A DNA stretch of 64,000 nt, from the NCBI RefSeq assembly GCF_047123815.1, contig NZ_CP138920.1, forward strand, positions 1,488,001-1,552,000, in the 5' to 3' direction. The position numbers were made by a program, and so were the translations under genes. Under the pieces are notes generated by a model. That model had not been told where the DNA came from and did not search any database. It saw only the letters and a program-made list of their open reading frames with translations. Numbering within the stretch: the stretch's first letter is position 1; each line of letters opens with the position of its first letter. Positions 8,099 through 15,858 of this stretch are shown one piece after another. This DNA is from Maricaulis sp017643475 (GTDB lineage: Bacteria; Pseudomonadota; Alphaproteobacteria; Caulobacterales; Maricaulaceae).

Positions 8099-8324
8099 TT
8101 TGTGCCTGTTGCGCACTAGACGCCTAATCAGTTTTCAAGGCGCAGGACCAGTATCCAGTTCATCACGCCACCCGTTGGTCTGCTAATGAAACCAGAGGAT
8201 ACGGGAGAATGGCTAATATCCGGTAACTCGAAACCTCAAATGCATTTTGAACGAAGGATGCCTAGACGATATTCTTCAAATTCACCCTGAGCTTGCATTT
8301 CGGGTAGAATGGTCCAGCTTTTGC

Positions 8325-8756
8325 ATGAATATTCTAGAACTCAAGCAAAAGCGGTTGAACGGATACACAAGATTCGTGTCTAGGGACGAAGACATAAAAT
8401 CATTTGTCACTCATGTTGAAGTGACGTTGTCCGGGGAAATCGACCCTCGGCGCCTGCTCACGCTCGCGCGCGACATTGCCAAACGCGATGGCTGGTACAG
8501 ACGAAATCCTTTGATCGTGGATGCCAGCGCCGGCCGCTTTCACACGTCGCTGGCGGAACTGAATGAGCTACCCGACCCGACTGCGACTGATGGTGATACC
8601 ATCAGCAAGACGGTGTGGATCGGCAATTCAAGTCATTGCGCCGAGGCTGCGCAAATGCTGGAGCTCTTGCTCAGCCGTTGCGGCAGGTCGGCTGTCACCT
8701 TTGCTGACAGTCGAGAAGAAGCCCGGGCAGCGTTGATGGAAGAGATCGAGGCCTAG
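8325..8756 (+). CDS. STAS/SpoIIAA-like small protein (143 aa)
   Basis: Third member of the small alpha/beta family seen at 118-887. The THVEVTLSGEIDPRRLLTLA stretch, then PLIVDASAG, then KTVWIGNSSHCAEAAQMLEL and a terminal EEARAALMEEIEA align in layout with those proteins. The ATG at 8325 is chosen because upstream sequence is AT-richer and lacks the family pattern; a TTG at 8247 would add 26 residues. The first third of the gene and its 5' flank (8099-8400) have lower GC than the neighbours, a weak hint of different origin. Function unknown. Confidence 0.6.
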   Translation: MNILELKQKRLNGYTRFVSRDEDIKSFVTHVEVTLSGEIDPRRLLTLARDIAKRDGWYRRNPLIVDASAGRFHTSLAELNELPDPTATDGDTISKTVWIGNSSHCAEAAQMLELLLSRCGRSAVTFADSREEARAALMEEIEA

Positions 8757-9259
8757 AGCCCGCCGATTACGCCGACATTCAGACGCATCAGCTCGAAACT
8801 GACTGTCAGATTGAATGTGTGCCAGGCGAAAACCGGCCAGAAGAGATATCCGGCTGCGCGCGAACACCGTCCGACAATCCCGGTCACAAACAGAATATAG
8901 ACCCAGCTGCCCAGTTGGGCGACGAAGCCCAGTGCCACATCACGCGCGCCGAAGAAAAACAGCGTATGGCCGATGATGACGACCAGCGCGCCCGCAATCA
9001 GGAGTGAGCACAGAAAGCGCATGCCGTCACGGCCACTTCTCTGACACAGCCACAGGGCAATCGCGATCGGGGGGATCATCAGGACACCGATGAGGACGGA
9101 GAGGTCCGTACCCACCGTCCAGTTCGGCGCGTCCAGCCCCGAGGCCCAGTCACCACCGCCGGTCGACTGCACCCATCCTGCCAGCCCGCCAGCAAGGCCA
9201 GCGGCCGCTATTAGATAGATCAAAAACCGTATCACTCCGGGACGCTTTGTCTCGTCCAT
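8753..9259 (-). CDS. TspO/MBR-family membrane protein
   Basis: A 168-aa protein with five predicted membrane helices. GLDAPNWTVG matches the loop-1 L-x-x-P-x-W motif of TspO, and the fifth helix region (GYLFWPVFAWHTFNLTVSFE) resembles the W-P-x-x-x-x-x-x-N pattern. TspO proteins bind porphyrins and act in stress and tetrapyrrole responses. The tryptophan content is lower than in classical TspO, so this is a divergent member. Its 3' end overlaps that of the convergent gene at 8325 by 4 bp. Confidence 0.7.
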   Translation of the reverse strand: MDETKRPGVIRFLIYLIAAAGLAGGLAGWVQSTGGGDWASGLDAPNWTVGTDLSVLIGVLMIPPIAIALWLCQRSGRDGMRFLCSLLIAGALVVIIGHTLFFFGARDVALGFVAQLGSWVYILFVTGIVGRCSRAAGYLFWPVFAWHTFNLTVSFELMRLNVGVIGGL

Positions 9260-9444
9260 GGTGTGTACTACCCCACTGCTTTACCCCTGGGCCTGTCCAA
9301 GCAAGACCTGCGCCAGCGGCTACCCCTCAGCACTCATATCATATTCAATCGGCACACAGAGCAACTTCGCCGCTCATAAAGCATGAGCGTTGCAGGTGCG
9401 CCGATTTGACCCTTTGCAATTCATCCGGTTCAGGAGTGCCATCC

Positions 9445-9981
9445 ATGGAAAGACCCATCATTGAAACCGAACGCCTGCTTCTGCGTTACCCTGAAGAGCG
9501 CGATTTCGAGCCGCTCGCCGAAATGATGCAGGACGAGGAAACAGCCCGTTTTATCGGCGGCAAACAGGAGCCGGCCATTACCTGGCGTGCCTTCTGTGGC
9601 CTCCTTGGGCACTGGCAATTGCGCGGTTTCGGTTTCTTCTCCGTCGTCGACAAAAAGACTGATGAATGGCTTGGCCGTGTCGGTCCGTGGTATCCGCATC
9701 AATGGCCACAGCCAGAAGTCGGCTGGACCATCAAGCGACAGGCCTGGGGAAAAGGCTATGCGCCCGAAGCTGCTGCCGCCTGCCTCGACCACGTGTTCAA
9801 CACGCTGGAATGGCCATCCGTCATTCATCTCATCCATGTCGACAACACGCCCAGCCAGGCCGTTGCCGCCAAGCTCGGCTCCAGCGACAGCGGCCGCGAA
9901 GTCGAGGTCCCCGGCTTCGGGATGATGGTGAATGTATGGGGGCAAACCGCTGAGGAGTGGCGTGCCCGTCGAGACAACTAG
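9445..9981 (+). CDS. GNAT-family N-acetyltransferase (RimJ/RimL-like)
   Basis: 178-aa acetyltransferase. It opens IIETERLLLRYPEERDFEP, the typical RimJ/RimL-type start. WLGRVGPWYPHQWPQPEVGW is followed by the acetyl-CoA pyrophosphate loop KRQAWGKGYAPEAAAA, then HVDNTPSQAVAAKLG. It would transfer acetyl to an amine or N-terminus in the cytosol. ATG 9445 is chosen over much longer upstream starts because the family's N-terminal motif begins there and CAGGAGTG lies upstream. It is followed closely (13 bp) by the universal stress gene, suggesting one operon. Confidence 0.85.
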   Translation: MERPIIETERLLLRYPEERDFEPLAEMMQDEETARFIGGKQEPAITWRAFCGLLGHWQLRGFGFFSVVDKKTDEWLGRVGPWYPHQWPQPEVGWTIKRQAWGKGYAPEAAAACLDHVFNTLEWPSVIHLIHVDNTPSQAVAAKLGSSDSGREVEVPGFGMMVNVWGQTAEEWRARRDN

Positions 9982-9994
9982 GAAAGGCTTTCGC

Positions 9995-10834
9995 ATGAAA
10001 CTCCGTCGCGTTATCGCCGTGCTCTCCGGCAGTGAGGAAGACACCCCGCTGCTGTCCAGGTCCTATGCGATCTGCGCCGATTACGAGGCGCGCCTGGACG
10101 CGCTCTTCGTCCGACGAAACGCAGCCAGCGGCGGAGATTTCCTGGGCGATGCCTTCTCAACCTACGGCATGGAAGCCGTGCTGGAAGCGCTGGATGACGC
10201 CGCGGCGATTGCGGCCCGGAAGGCCCGCCAGAGCTATGACCAGCGCGCTGACGACGCAGCCCCGGACCATATCGGACGGTTTGTCGAATACATCGGCCTG
10301 CCACGCAGCGCGATGAGTCGTGAAGGTCGCCTGTCCGACCTCATCATCATGCCCAAACCCTCCAGCAAGGACTTGCGCAACAAGCTCAACTCCATCGAAA
10401 CCGCCGCATTTGAATCCGGTCGTCCGGTTCTCGTCCTCCCGACCGCGCGCGCATGTACCGGCCATTTCAACGATATCGTCATCGCCTGGGATGGCTCGCT
10501 GGAAGCGATGCACGCGGTTGTTGGCGCCGTGCCTTTCCTGCAGGCCGCCGAGAACGTGACAATTACCCATGCCGGTACCGAGAGCGAAGCAGCCAACCAG
10601 CTCGCGGAACTCTCCGATTATCTGGAACTGCACGATGTGCGCGCTGCCACCCGCTCGGTGGATCTGGACGGGCGCAGCGTGGCGCGGGCGTTGATCGAGA
10701 CATCCTCCCAGAACGGTGCTGATCTTCTGGTCATGGGCGGGTTCGGAGCCCCGGGCTGGCAGCGTTCCCTGGGTCGCGACGAGACCACCTGCCTGATCAA
10801 GGACGTACCGTTCGCCATCCTGCTGGCGCACTAA
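9995..10834 (+). CDS. universal stress protein (UspA-like)
   Basis: 279-aa soluble protein. The C-terminal half has the Usp ATP-binding signature GADLLVMGGFGAPGWQRSLG, followed by a hydrophobic end (VPFAILLAH) typical of the family's last strand. NDIVIAWDGSLEAMHAVVGA near residue 160 is the start of a Usp domain. The N-terminal half is a degenerate domain, so this is a tandem Usp-type protein. Expression is usually raised in starvation or redox stress; no regulator is visible here. Starts at ATG 9995 after GGAAAGG. The 3' end overlaps the convergent LytTR gene by 4 bp. Confidence 0.82.
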   Translation: MKLRRVIAVLSGSEEDTPLLSRSYAICADYEARLDALFVRRNAASGGDFLGDAFSTYGMEAVLEALDDAAAIAARKARQSYDQRADDAAPDHIGRFVEYIGLPRSAMSREGRLSDLIIMPKPSSKDLRNKLNSIETAAFESGRPVLVLPTARACTGHFNDIVIAWDGSLEAMHAVVGAVPFLQAAENVTITHAGTESEAANQLAELSDYLELHDVRAATRSVDLDGRSVARALIETSSQNGADLLVMGGFGAPGWQRSLGRDETTCLIKDVPFAILLAH

Positions 10835-11565
10835 TACCAGCCCGCCTCGCGTAGTTTCGGCGCATAGGTCCGGCTGACCGGCGCGGTGATGTCATTCTTG
10901 AGCGTGAGCTGGGCGCGGCCCTGGCCACGCTCGACCTCGACCACCGCGGCCTTGGCGACCCACCAGGACCGATGCGTCTGTTCGCCCGTACCGTCCGGCA
11001 GCGCGGCAATCGCATCACGCAGGCGCATCAGGATCAGCGCATCCCCGCCCTCGCAATGCACACGCAGATAGTGATCCTCGGATTCCAGAGCCAGGATCGG
11101 CGAGCTGCGCAGGCCGATCGGCAAGAGATCCAGAAGGCTGGACCCGACCGTGGCTTCCGCCTCGTCAGCGCGTTCGGCCTCCTGTTTGCGGCTGGTCAGC
11201 CAGCCGATGACGGTCACACCTGCCGAGATCACCCATACGAGCCCGAACACGACCGGAACCGCCGATAGCGGAAAGCCCGGACCCCACGCACCCTGAATAA
11301 GCACCACACCGGCTGTCACCGGAATACTCACCGACAGCGACAGCGCCAGCATGTGCGCCCAGTCCGGCAGGTCCGGCGCATGCTTGCGCATGAACGGCTG
11401 GATCAGCGACGCCGACCCCCAGCCGACAGCCATGAGGATGGTCCAGTAGAAATAGCGCAGCCATAGCGGCAGCTGATCGGTGTCATAGGGCGCCAACACG
11501 GTCATGAAAGCGCCAATCACGAGGACCGAAACAATTTCCGAACGGTTTTTCCGAAGCCAGTTCAT
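10831..11565 (-). CDS. membrane-anchored LytTR transcriptional regulator
   Basis: 244-aa protein with an N-terminal hydrophobic half (about four membrane helices, residues 10-145) and a C-terminal LytTR DNA-binding domain (residues 155-244). LALESEDHYLRVHCEGGDAL and RSWWVAKAAVVEVERG are the diagnostic LytTR strands. This class binds DNA from the inner membrane. ATG 11565 begins MNWLRKNRSE, a basic N-terminus before the first helix. The divergent operon at 11726 (DUF2141, carotenoid oxygenase, DUF2306) shares its promoter region and is a likely target, by inference. Confidence 0.85.
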   Translation of the reverse strand: MNWLRKNRSEIVSVLVIGAFMTVLAPYDTDQLPLWLRYFYWTILMAVGWGSASLIQPFMRKHAPDLPDWAHMLALSLSVSIPVTAGVVLIQGAWGPGFPLSAVPVVFGLVWVISAGVTVIGWLTSRKQEAERADEAEATVGSSLLDLLPIGLRSSPILALESEDHYLRVHCEGGDALILMRLRDAIAALPDGTGEQTHRSWWVAKAAVVEVERGQGRAQLTLKNDITAPVSRTYAPKLREAGWY

Positions 11566-11725
11566 GTGCCACTCACGATACGTGAACCGACATCTAGCGC
11601 GTTTCGCGAAGCCTGGCAGCCCTTTCACGCAATCTCGCTCGAAAAGCGCCGCAGCCTGCCGCATCACCAATCCAGATCCCGCCAAACAACAAGAGCGGGG
11701 CGCTTAAAGAGATTGGACCAAGACA

Positions 11726-12157
11726 ATGAAAAACATCACCACAGCACTCTTCACCCTCGGCCTCCTCGCTGCTTCTGGTGCACAAGCCCACGCCGCCGAC
11801 ACCGAGCTGACCCTGACTGTCACCTCGATTGACAACCACCAGGGCACGCTGATGGTCGCCGTCTTTGACAGCGCGGATGCCTGGAGCGGTGGATCACCGG
11901 TCGCCGGCGCCCGCATCGACGTGTCCTCCGACACCGCCTCTGCCTCGCTGGGCGCGCTGCCGGCCGGCCAGTACGCCATCCGCATGTATCACGACGTCAA
12001 TGGCAATGGTGAGCTGGACACCAATCTGATGGGCATCCCCAGCGAACCCTTCGCTTTCTCCAACAATGCCCGCGGCAGCTTCGGCCCGGCCTCCTGGGAA
12101 GACTCCGCCTTCGAGGTGTCCGGCGACACGGCCACGCATTCGGTTCGCCTGGACTAG
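11726..12157 (+). CDS. DUF2141 secreted protein
   Basis: 143-aa exported protein. It has a Sec signal peptide (basic start, hydrophobic core, cleavage likely after AQAHA near residue 23). The mature part carries the DUF2141 hallmarks: LTVTSIDNHQGTLMVAVFDS, then LPAGQYAIRMYHDVNGNGEL and NLMGIPSEPFAFSNN. The domain has a transthyretin-like beta-sandwich look. It heads a three-gene operon with 10 bp to the next gene. DUF2141 genes often sit beside carotenoid genes in bacteria, in line with the neighbour. Molecular role unknown. Confidence 0.85.
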   Translation: MKNITTALFTLGLLAASGAQAHAADTELTLTVTSIDNHQGTLMVAVFDSADAWSGGSPVAGARIDVSSDTASASLGALPAGQYAIRMYHDVNGNGELDTNLMGIPSEPFAFSNNARGSFGPASWEDSAFEVSGDTATHSVRLD

Positions 12158-12167
12158 GGAGAGCATC

Positions 12168-13679
12168 ATGAAGCTGGATCGTCGCGAGACCCTGAAAGTC
12201 ATGCTGGCCGGCACGGGCATGGCCGGCCTGTCCTCCGCCCTTTTTGCCCAGTCCATGGACCCGGTTTATGCCGCCTATGAGGCCGCGAGCCAGAATGATC
12301 CGTGGACGCTGATCACCCGTGACGCTCCGGCCGAGGGATTTGACGGCGAGGCTGTTCGTCTGCACGGCCGCATTCCCGACGGTCTGCGCGGAACGCTGTT
12401 CCGCAATGGCCCCGGGCGCTTCAGCCGCCAGGAGTACCGCTATCGCCACTGGTTTGACGGCGACGGTTTCATCCAGTCCTGGAACATCACTGATGACGGC
12501 ATCCGCCACCGCGGGCGTTTCGTCCAGACTGACAAATGGCGCAATGAGGAGGCAGCGGGCCGTTTCCTGGTTCCGGCCCTTGGCTCCGTTCCCCCCAATC
12601 CCGGCGGTTTGACCGGGCCGGACGACATGAATGTCGCCAATACCTCGGTGATGATGCTCGGCGATGAATTGCTGGCCCTTTGGGAAGGCGGCTCCGCCTG
12701 GTCCCTCGATCCCGACACGCTGGAAAGCAATGGCGCGCGTCGTTGGGGCAACGGGCTGGACGGCGTTCCCTTCTCGGCCCACCCCAAGCGCGAGCCGGAT
12801 ACCGGCATCGTCTGGAATTTTGGCCAGGACGCCATCAATGACCGCCTCATCGTGTGGAAGATCTCCCCCGAAGGCGAGCTGCTCCAGGCCGGCCTGGTCA
12901 ATGACATCCCCGGCGGCATGATCCACGACTTCGTGATCACGGAGCGCTCGCTGGTCTTCCTGGTCGGTAGTTTCCGTTTCGAGGAAATGCGCCTGCCCTT
13001 CATCGAGAGTTTCCGCTTCCAGTCGGAAACCCCGATGTATGCCGTCGCGATCGACAAGAATGACTGGACGCAAAAACGGGTCTGGGAAATGGATCCGGGT
13101 TTCCTCTTCCACTTCGGCAGTGCCTGGGAAGACGTTGAGGGCACGATCCGCCTGGACGCGGCGCTGTCTCAGGATGCGGGTTTCGCAGACGGCGGTGCCT
13201 ATGCCGTCATGCGCGGCGAAACCCAGTCGGAAAGCGATAGCCAGACCCGTCACAGCGAGGTGACCTTGCGCACCGGACGGCCGGTCGAAATCCGACTTCT
13301 CGGACCGGACTTCGCGGAATTCCCTCAAGTCGACATGCGTTTCACCGGGCGTCGGCGGACCCGCAGCTGGTCGATTTCCTGGCGGCCGGACCAGATCCGC
13401 AGTGCCACAACAATCGACTGCCGCAATCTGGAGACCGGTTCCCTGGATCGGTTTGATCACGGCCCGGGCATTTATGTAGAAGAGCCGCTGTTTATTCCTG
13501 CGCCCGGGCGCTCCCGCGAAGGCGAGGGCTGGATCATCCACACCGCGCTCAATGCCCATGAGCGACGGACCGAAATGCACATCTTCGATGCGCTGCACTT
13601 GTCCGACGGACCGTTGACGTCCTGGCGCCTGGGCTATTCCGGTCCGTTCGGCTTCCACGGCACCTGGCGTCAGGCCTAG
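12168..13679 (+). CDS. carotenoid cleavage oxygenase with Tat-type signal
   Basis: 503-aa member of the carotenoid oxygenase (RPE65/apocarotenoid) family, which uses non-haem iron to cleave polyene double bonds. The four iron-ligand histidine regions are visible: FSAHPK, GGMIHDFVIT, FLFHFGSAWED and the C-terminal FGFHGTW. PDGLRGTLFRNGPGRF near residue 75 is the family N-terminal motif. The N-terminus DRRETLKVMLAG with a hydrophobic stretch suggests a twin-arginine signal, so the enzyme is probably periplasmic, which is uncommon. GGAGAG precedes ATG 12168. Substrate is unknown. Confidence 0.9.
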   Translation: MKLDRRETLKVMLAGTGMAGLSSALFAQSMDPVYAAYEAASQNDPWTLITRDAPAEGFDGEAVRLHGRIPDGLRGTLFRNGPGRFSRQEYRYRHWFDGDGFIQSWNITDDGIRHRGRFVQTDKWRNEEAAGRFLVPALGSVPPNPGGLTGPDDMNVANTSVMMLGDELLALWEGGSAWSLDPDTLESNGARRWGNGLDGVPFSAHPKREPDTGIVWNFGQDAINDRLIVWKISPEGELLQAGLVNDIPGGMIHDFVITERSLVFLVGSFRFEEMRLPFIESFRFQSETPMYAVAIDKNDWTQKRVWEMDPGFLFHFGSAWEDVEGTIRLDAALSQDAGFADGGAYAVMRGETQSESDSQTRHSEVTLRTGRPVEIRLLGPDFAEFPQVDMRFTGRRRTRSWSISWRPDQIRSATTIDCRNLETGSLDRFDHGPGIYVEEPLFIPAPGRSREGEGWIIHTALNAHERRTEMHIFDALHLSDGPLTSWRLGYSGPFGFHGTWRQA

Positions 13680-13688
13680 GAGAACACG

Positions 13689-14081
13689 ATGAATCCGAGT
13701 GTTTTCTTCGAAGCCCCTTTGGTTATCCAGGTGCACGCTGTCGCCGCGATCCTGTCCTTGTTGATCGGGCTACTTCAGTTCTTCGGCCCCAAGGGAACGC
13801 TGCCACACCGGACGCTCGGCTTCGCTTTTGTCATCGGCATGGTCGTCACGGCCACGACGGCGGTCTTTATTCGCCAGATCAATGACGGCAATTTTTCGCC
13901 GATCCATATCTTCGTGCCGCTGACCTTTCTCGGTCTTTATGGCCTGGTCCGGCATGCGATGGCCCATCGCGGGATGCGTCACGGAAAGGAAGCAAGGGGG
14001 CTGTTGTTCGGCGCCCTGCTCATTCCCGGCGTTCTCGCCTTTCTGCCTGGACGGCTGATGTGGATGGTCGTCTTCGGTTGA
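13689..14081 (+). CDS. DUF2306-like membrane protein
   Basis: 130-aa protein with four membrane helices. The segments IQVHAVAAILSLLIGLLQFF, GTLPHRTLGFAFVIGM, FSPIHIFVPLTFLGLYGL and the ending PGRLMWMVVFG are characteristic of DUF2306 proteins. Histidines near helix ends (VHAV, PHRTLG, PIH) could bind haem or metal, an inference. It follows the carotenoid oxygenase by 9 bp with AGGAG upstream, so it belongs to that operon. Confidence 0.8.
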   Translation: MNPSVFFEAPLVIQVHAVAAILSLLIGLLQFFGPKGTLPHRTLGFAFVIGMVVTATTAVFIRQINDGNFSPIHIFVPLTFLGLYGLVRHAMAHRGMRHGKEARGLLFGALLIPGVLAFLPGRLMWMVVFG

Positions 14082-14090
14082 TCTCAACTC

Positions 14091-14122
14091 CTGGAGGTTG
14101 CAGATTCGTCTGCAGTCTCCGG
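14091..14122 (+). promoter_or_regulatory. symmetric UUCG-capped hairpin in a 5' leader
   Basis: CTGGAG–GT–TGCAGA–TTCG–TCTGCA–GT–CTCCGG: two 6-bp stems flank a symmetrical GT/GT internal loop and are closed by the very stable UUCG tetraloop. It lies 9 bp after one stop and 8 bp before the ATG at 14131. It is not followed by a T tract. It could terminate, stabilise the mRNA, or control initiation of the downstream gene. Confidence 0.45.
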
Positions 14123-14130
14123 GGATTTTC

Positions 14131-14991
14131 ATGAAACACCTGCTTGTTCTTCTTGCCGCGCTTGTCCTCCTGCCCGCAGCCCGAGCACAGGCACCACGCG
14201 ATGTCCTGCTTGATGTCTGTAACGACACCGGATTTGCCGTCGCCACCGCGGCGGCCTATCGCACCTCGCCCACGCCGGACCAGACGCTGCGCAGCTGGTT
14301 CCTGGTTGAGCCCGGCGAATGCTTGCAGGGCGCGCTTAACAGTGTCGTCGGTGAGACTCTGGACTTGCATGTGATGTCCGGCAGTTTCCACTGGCCGGCC
14401 GGCGAGGGCGACAAGCAGATCTGTGTGCCCGCAGGATCAGGAATGCAATTCGCGTCCGCGCCGCCGTGTTCGTTGAGCCAGGAAACTCGCAGCTTCCGCA
14501 CCCATCCCATCACCAGCTCCGGACGTCGAGGAGCGGGAAATCGCATGATGGGGCAGATTTCGGCTCGCATTTCCTGTCACGATCTTGAAAGCCAAGACGC
14601 CCGGCTTTGCCTCCAGGCCCCGCGGGATGAACGCGGACTGGCCCAGCTCACGCGGACACTGGAGGTGTGTAACTCCTATTCGAGCGATCTCCGGGTGGCG
14701 GCGTTCGAACCGCAACCGGATGGAAGCCTGCACACCGGTGAAAACGCCTTCCTGGCACAAACCAACTGTCTTGACCTGTATCGTGGCTTTCCATCGCAGC
14801 AGCGTGTGCTGGTTGGTTTCGAGGTCTCCCGGCTGCCACGTAATGGCGGGATTTGCTGGTTCGAGGACAGCACGAGCGCGACCCTGACGACGGAACGCCG
14901 CTGCCCTGACGGAGCCACCCCGATGGAAACCCGCGAAGCGGTTTTCGGCAGTTTCACCGACAGATACACGGTCTACATCGCTCGCAATTGA
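14131..14991 (+). CDS. secreted DUF1036-like protein with two repeats
   Basis: 286-aa exported protein with a Sec signal peptide (MKHLLVLLAALVLLPAARAQ, cleavage after about residue 20). The mature part contains two copies of a cysteine-bearing motif: LLDVCNDTGFAVATAAAY... with GECLQ, and LEVCNSYSSDLRVAAFE... with NCLDL. This is the DUF1036 pattern, normally a single domain, here apparently duplicated. At least ten cysteines suggest disulfides in the periplasm. No enzymatic motif. It stands alone between two hairpins. Confidence 0.65.
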   Translation: MKHLLVLLAALVLLPAARAQAPRDVLLDVCNDTGFAVATAAAYRTSPTPDQTLRSWFLVEPGECLQGALNSVVGETLDLHVMSGSFHWPAGEGDKQICVPAGSGMQFASAPPCSLSQETRSFRTHPITSSGRRGAGNRMMGQISARISCHDLESQDARLCLQAPRDERGLAQLTRTLEVCNSYSSDLRVAAFEPQPDGSLHTGENAFLAQTNCLDLYRGFPSQQRVLVGFEVSRLPRNGGICWFEDSTSATLTTERRCPDGATPMETREAVFGSFTDRYTVYIARN

Positions 14992-15018
14992 AGCACATCA
15001 TGTCCTCGAATTAAGTAG

Positions 15019-15058
15019 GCACCCCGGGCGCGACGATTATGGTACGGCCCGGGAGTGC
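15019..15058 (+). other. GC-rich hairpin between two secreted-protein genes
   Basis: GCAC-CCCGGGC (15019-15029) pairs with GCCCGGG-A-GTGC (15047-15058), leaving a single bulged A. It lies 27 bp after one stop and 20 bp before the next ATG, and lacks a T tract. It may stabilise the upstream 3' end. Confidence 0.4.
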
Positions 15059-15078
15059 GGCGCTAATTGGGGAAATCC

Positions 15079-15798
15079 ATGTTCAGATCTGTTCTGGCAG
15101 CCGCTGCCGCCATGGCCAGTTGCACCACCGCGTCCGCACAGGAAATCAACTTCGTCGACCGTATCGACCCGGCGCGGCTCGAAACCGGTTCCATCCATCT
15201 CGGCCTGTTCTTCAATGGTGAGCGGGACGGCTTCTTTCATCTCGGATGCCAAATGGATGGAGACGAGCTGCACGTCTTTGATCGCTCCATGCTCGCCTCG
15301 ATGGAAATCTATGAAACGATGGATGTGCGCCTTTCCGCTAACGATCTCAGTCCGCGTACTGTCGATATCCGCTTTCACCAGGGACTTGATATCTTCGACT
15401 TTGATGTCGATTTTTCCGATGGATCGGTCTCCAACACCATCACCGCGACCCGCCCGCGCGGACAGAGCGGGGTACAGCCGCTCACAGCGCCGCTACCGGA
15501 TGATGCTCTGGCACGAGTCACCACCTTTGTCATTCCCGGCACAATGGATATGGCGGTCGGCGAAAGCCTATCTCTGACCTGGTATGCCCCGCTGACGCAT
15601 ACCGTGTCCGACGTCACCCTCTCGGCAATGGAGACCGTCGACATCGAGACGCCCGCCGGCCCCTACACCACCACCCGTATCGAACTGCGTGGTGGTTCGC
15701 CTGAGAATGATATCTTCGTCGATCAGGAAACCGGTGACATCGTTCGTATTGACGTCCTCGGCCAGGACATGCGCGTCCTGCGTATGTCCAACGACTAG
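15079..15798 (+). CDS. periplasmic DUF3108-like protein
   Basis: 239-aa protein with a signal peptide (MFRSVLAAAAAMASCTTASA, cleavage near residue 20). It is beta-rich. The C-terminal part (TVDIETPAGPYTTTRIELRG, then NDIFVDQETGDIVRIDVLG) resembles DUF3108-type proteins, which contain an LPS/lipoprotein-carrier-like sheet. ATG 15079 is preferred over a TTG at 15067 because GGGGA lies upstream. The next gene is 60 bp away, so co-transcription with the PhoD-like gene is possible. The family assignment is tentative. Confidence 0.6.
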   Translation: MFRSVLAAAAAMASCTTASAQEINFVDRIDPARLETGSIHLGLFFNGERDGFFHLGCQMDGDELHVFDRSMLASMEIYETMDVRLSANDLSPRTVDIRFHQGLDIFDFDVDFSDGSVSNTITATRPRGQSGVQPLTAPLPDDALARVTTFVIPGTMDMAVGESLSLTWYAPLTHTVSDVTLSAMETVDIETPAGPYTTTRIELRGGSPENDIFVDQETGDIVRIDVLGQDMRVLRMSND

Positions 15799-15858
15799 AC
15801 GAGCATCGCCCTGTCACACAGCTCGTTTATGTCGGTCGGCAGTCTGAAGGAGAATTTC

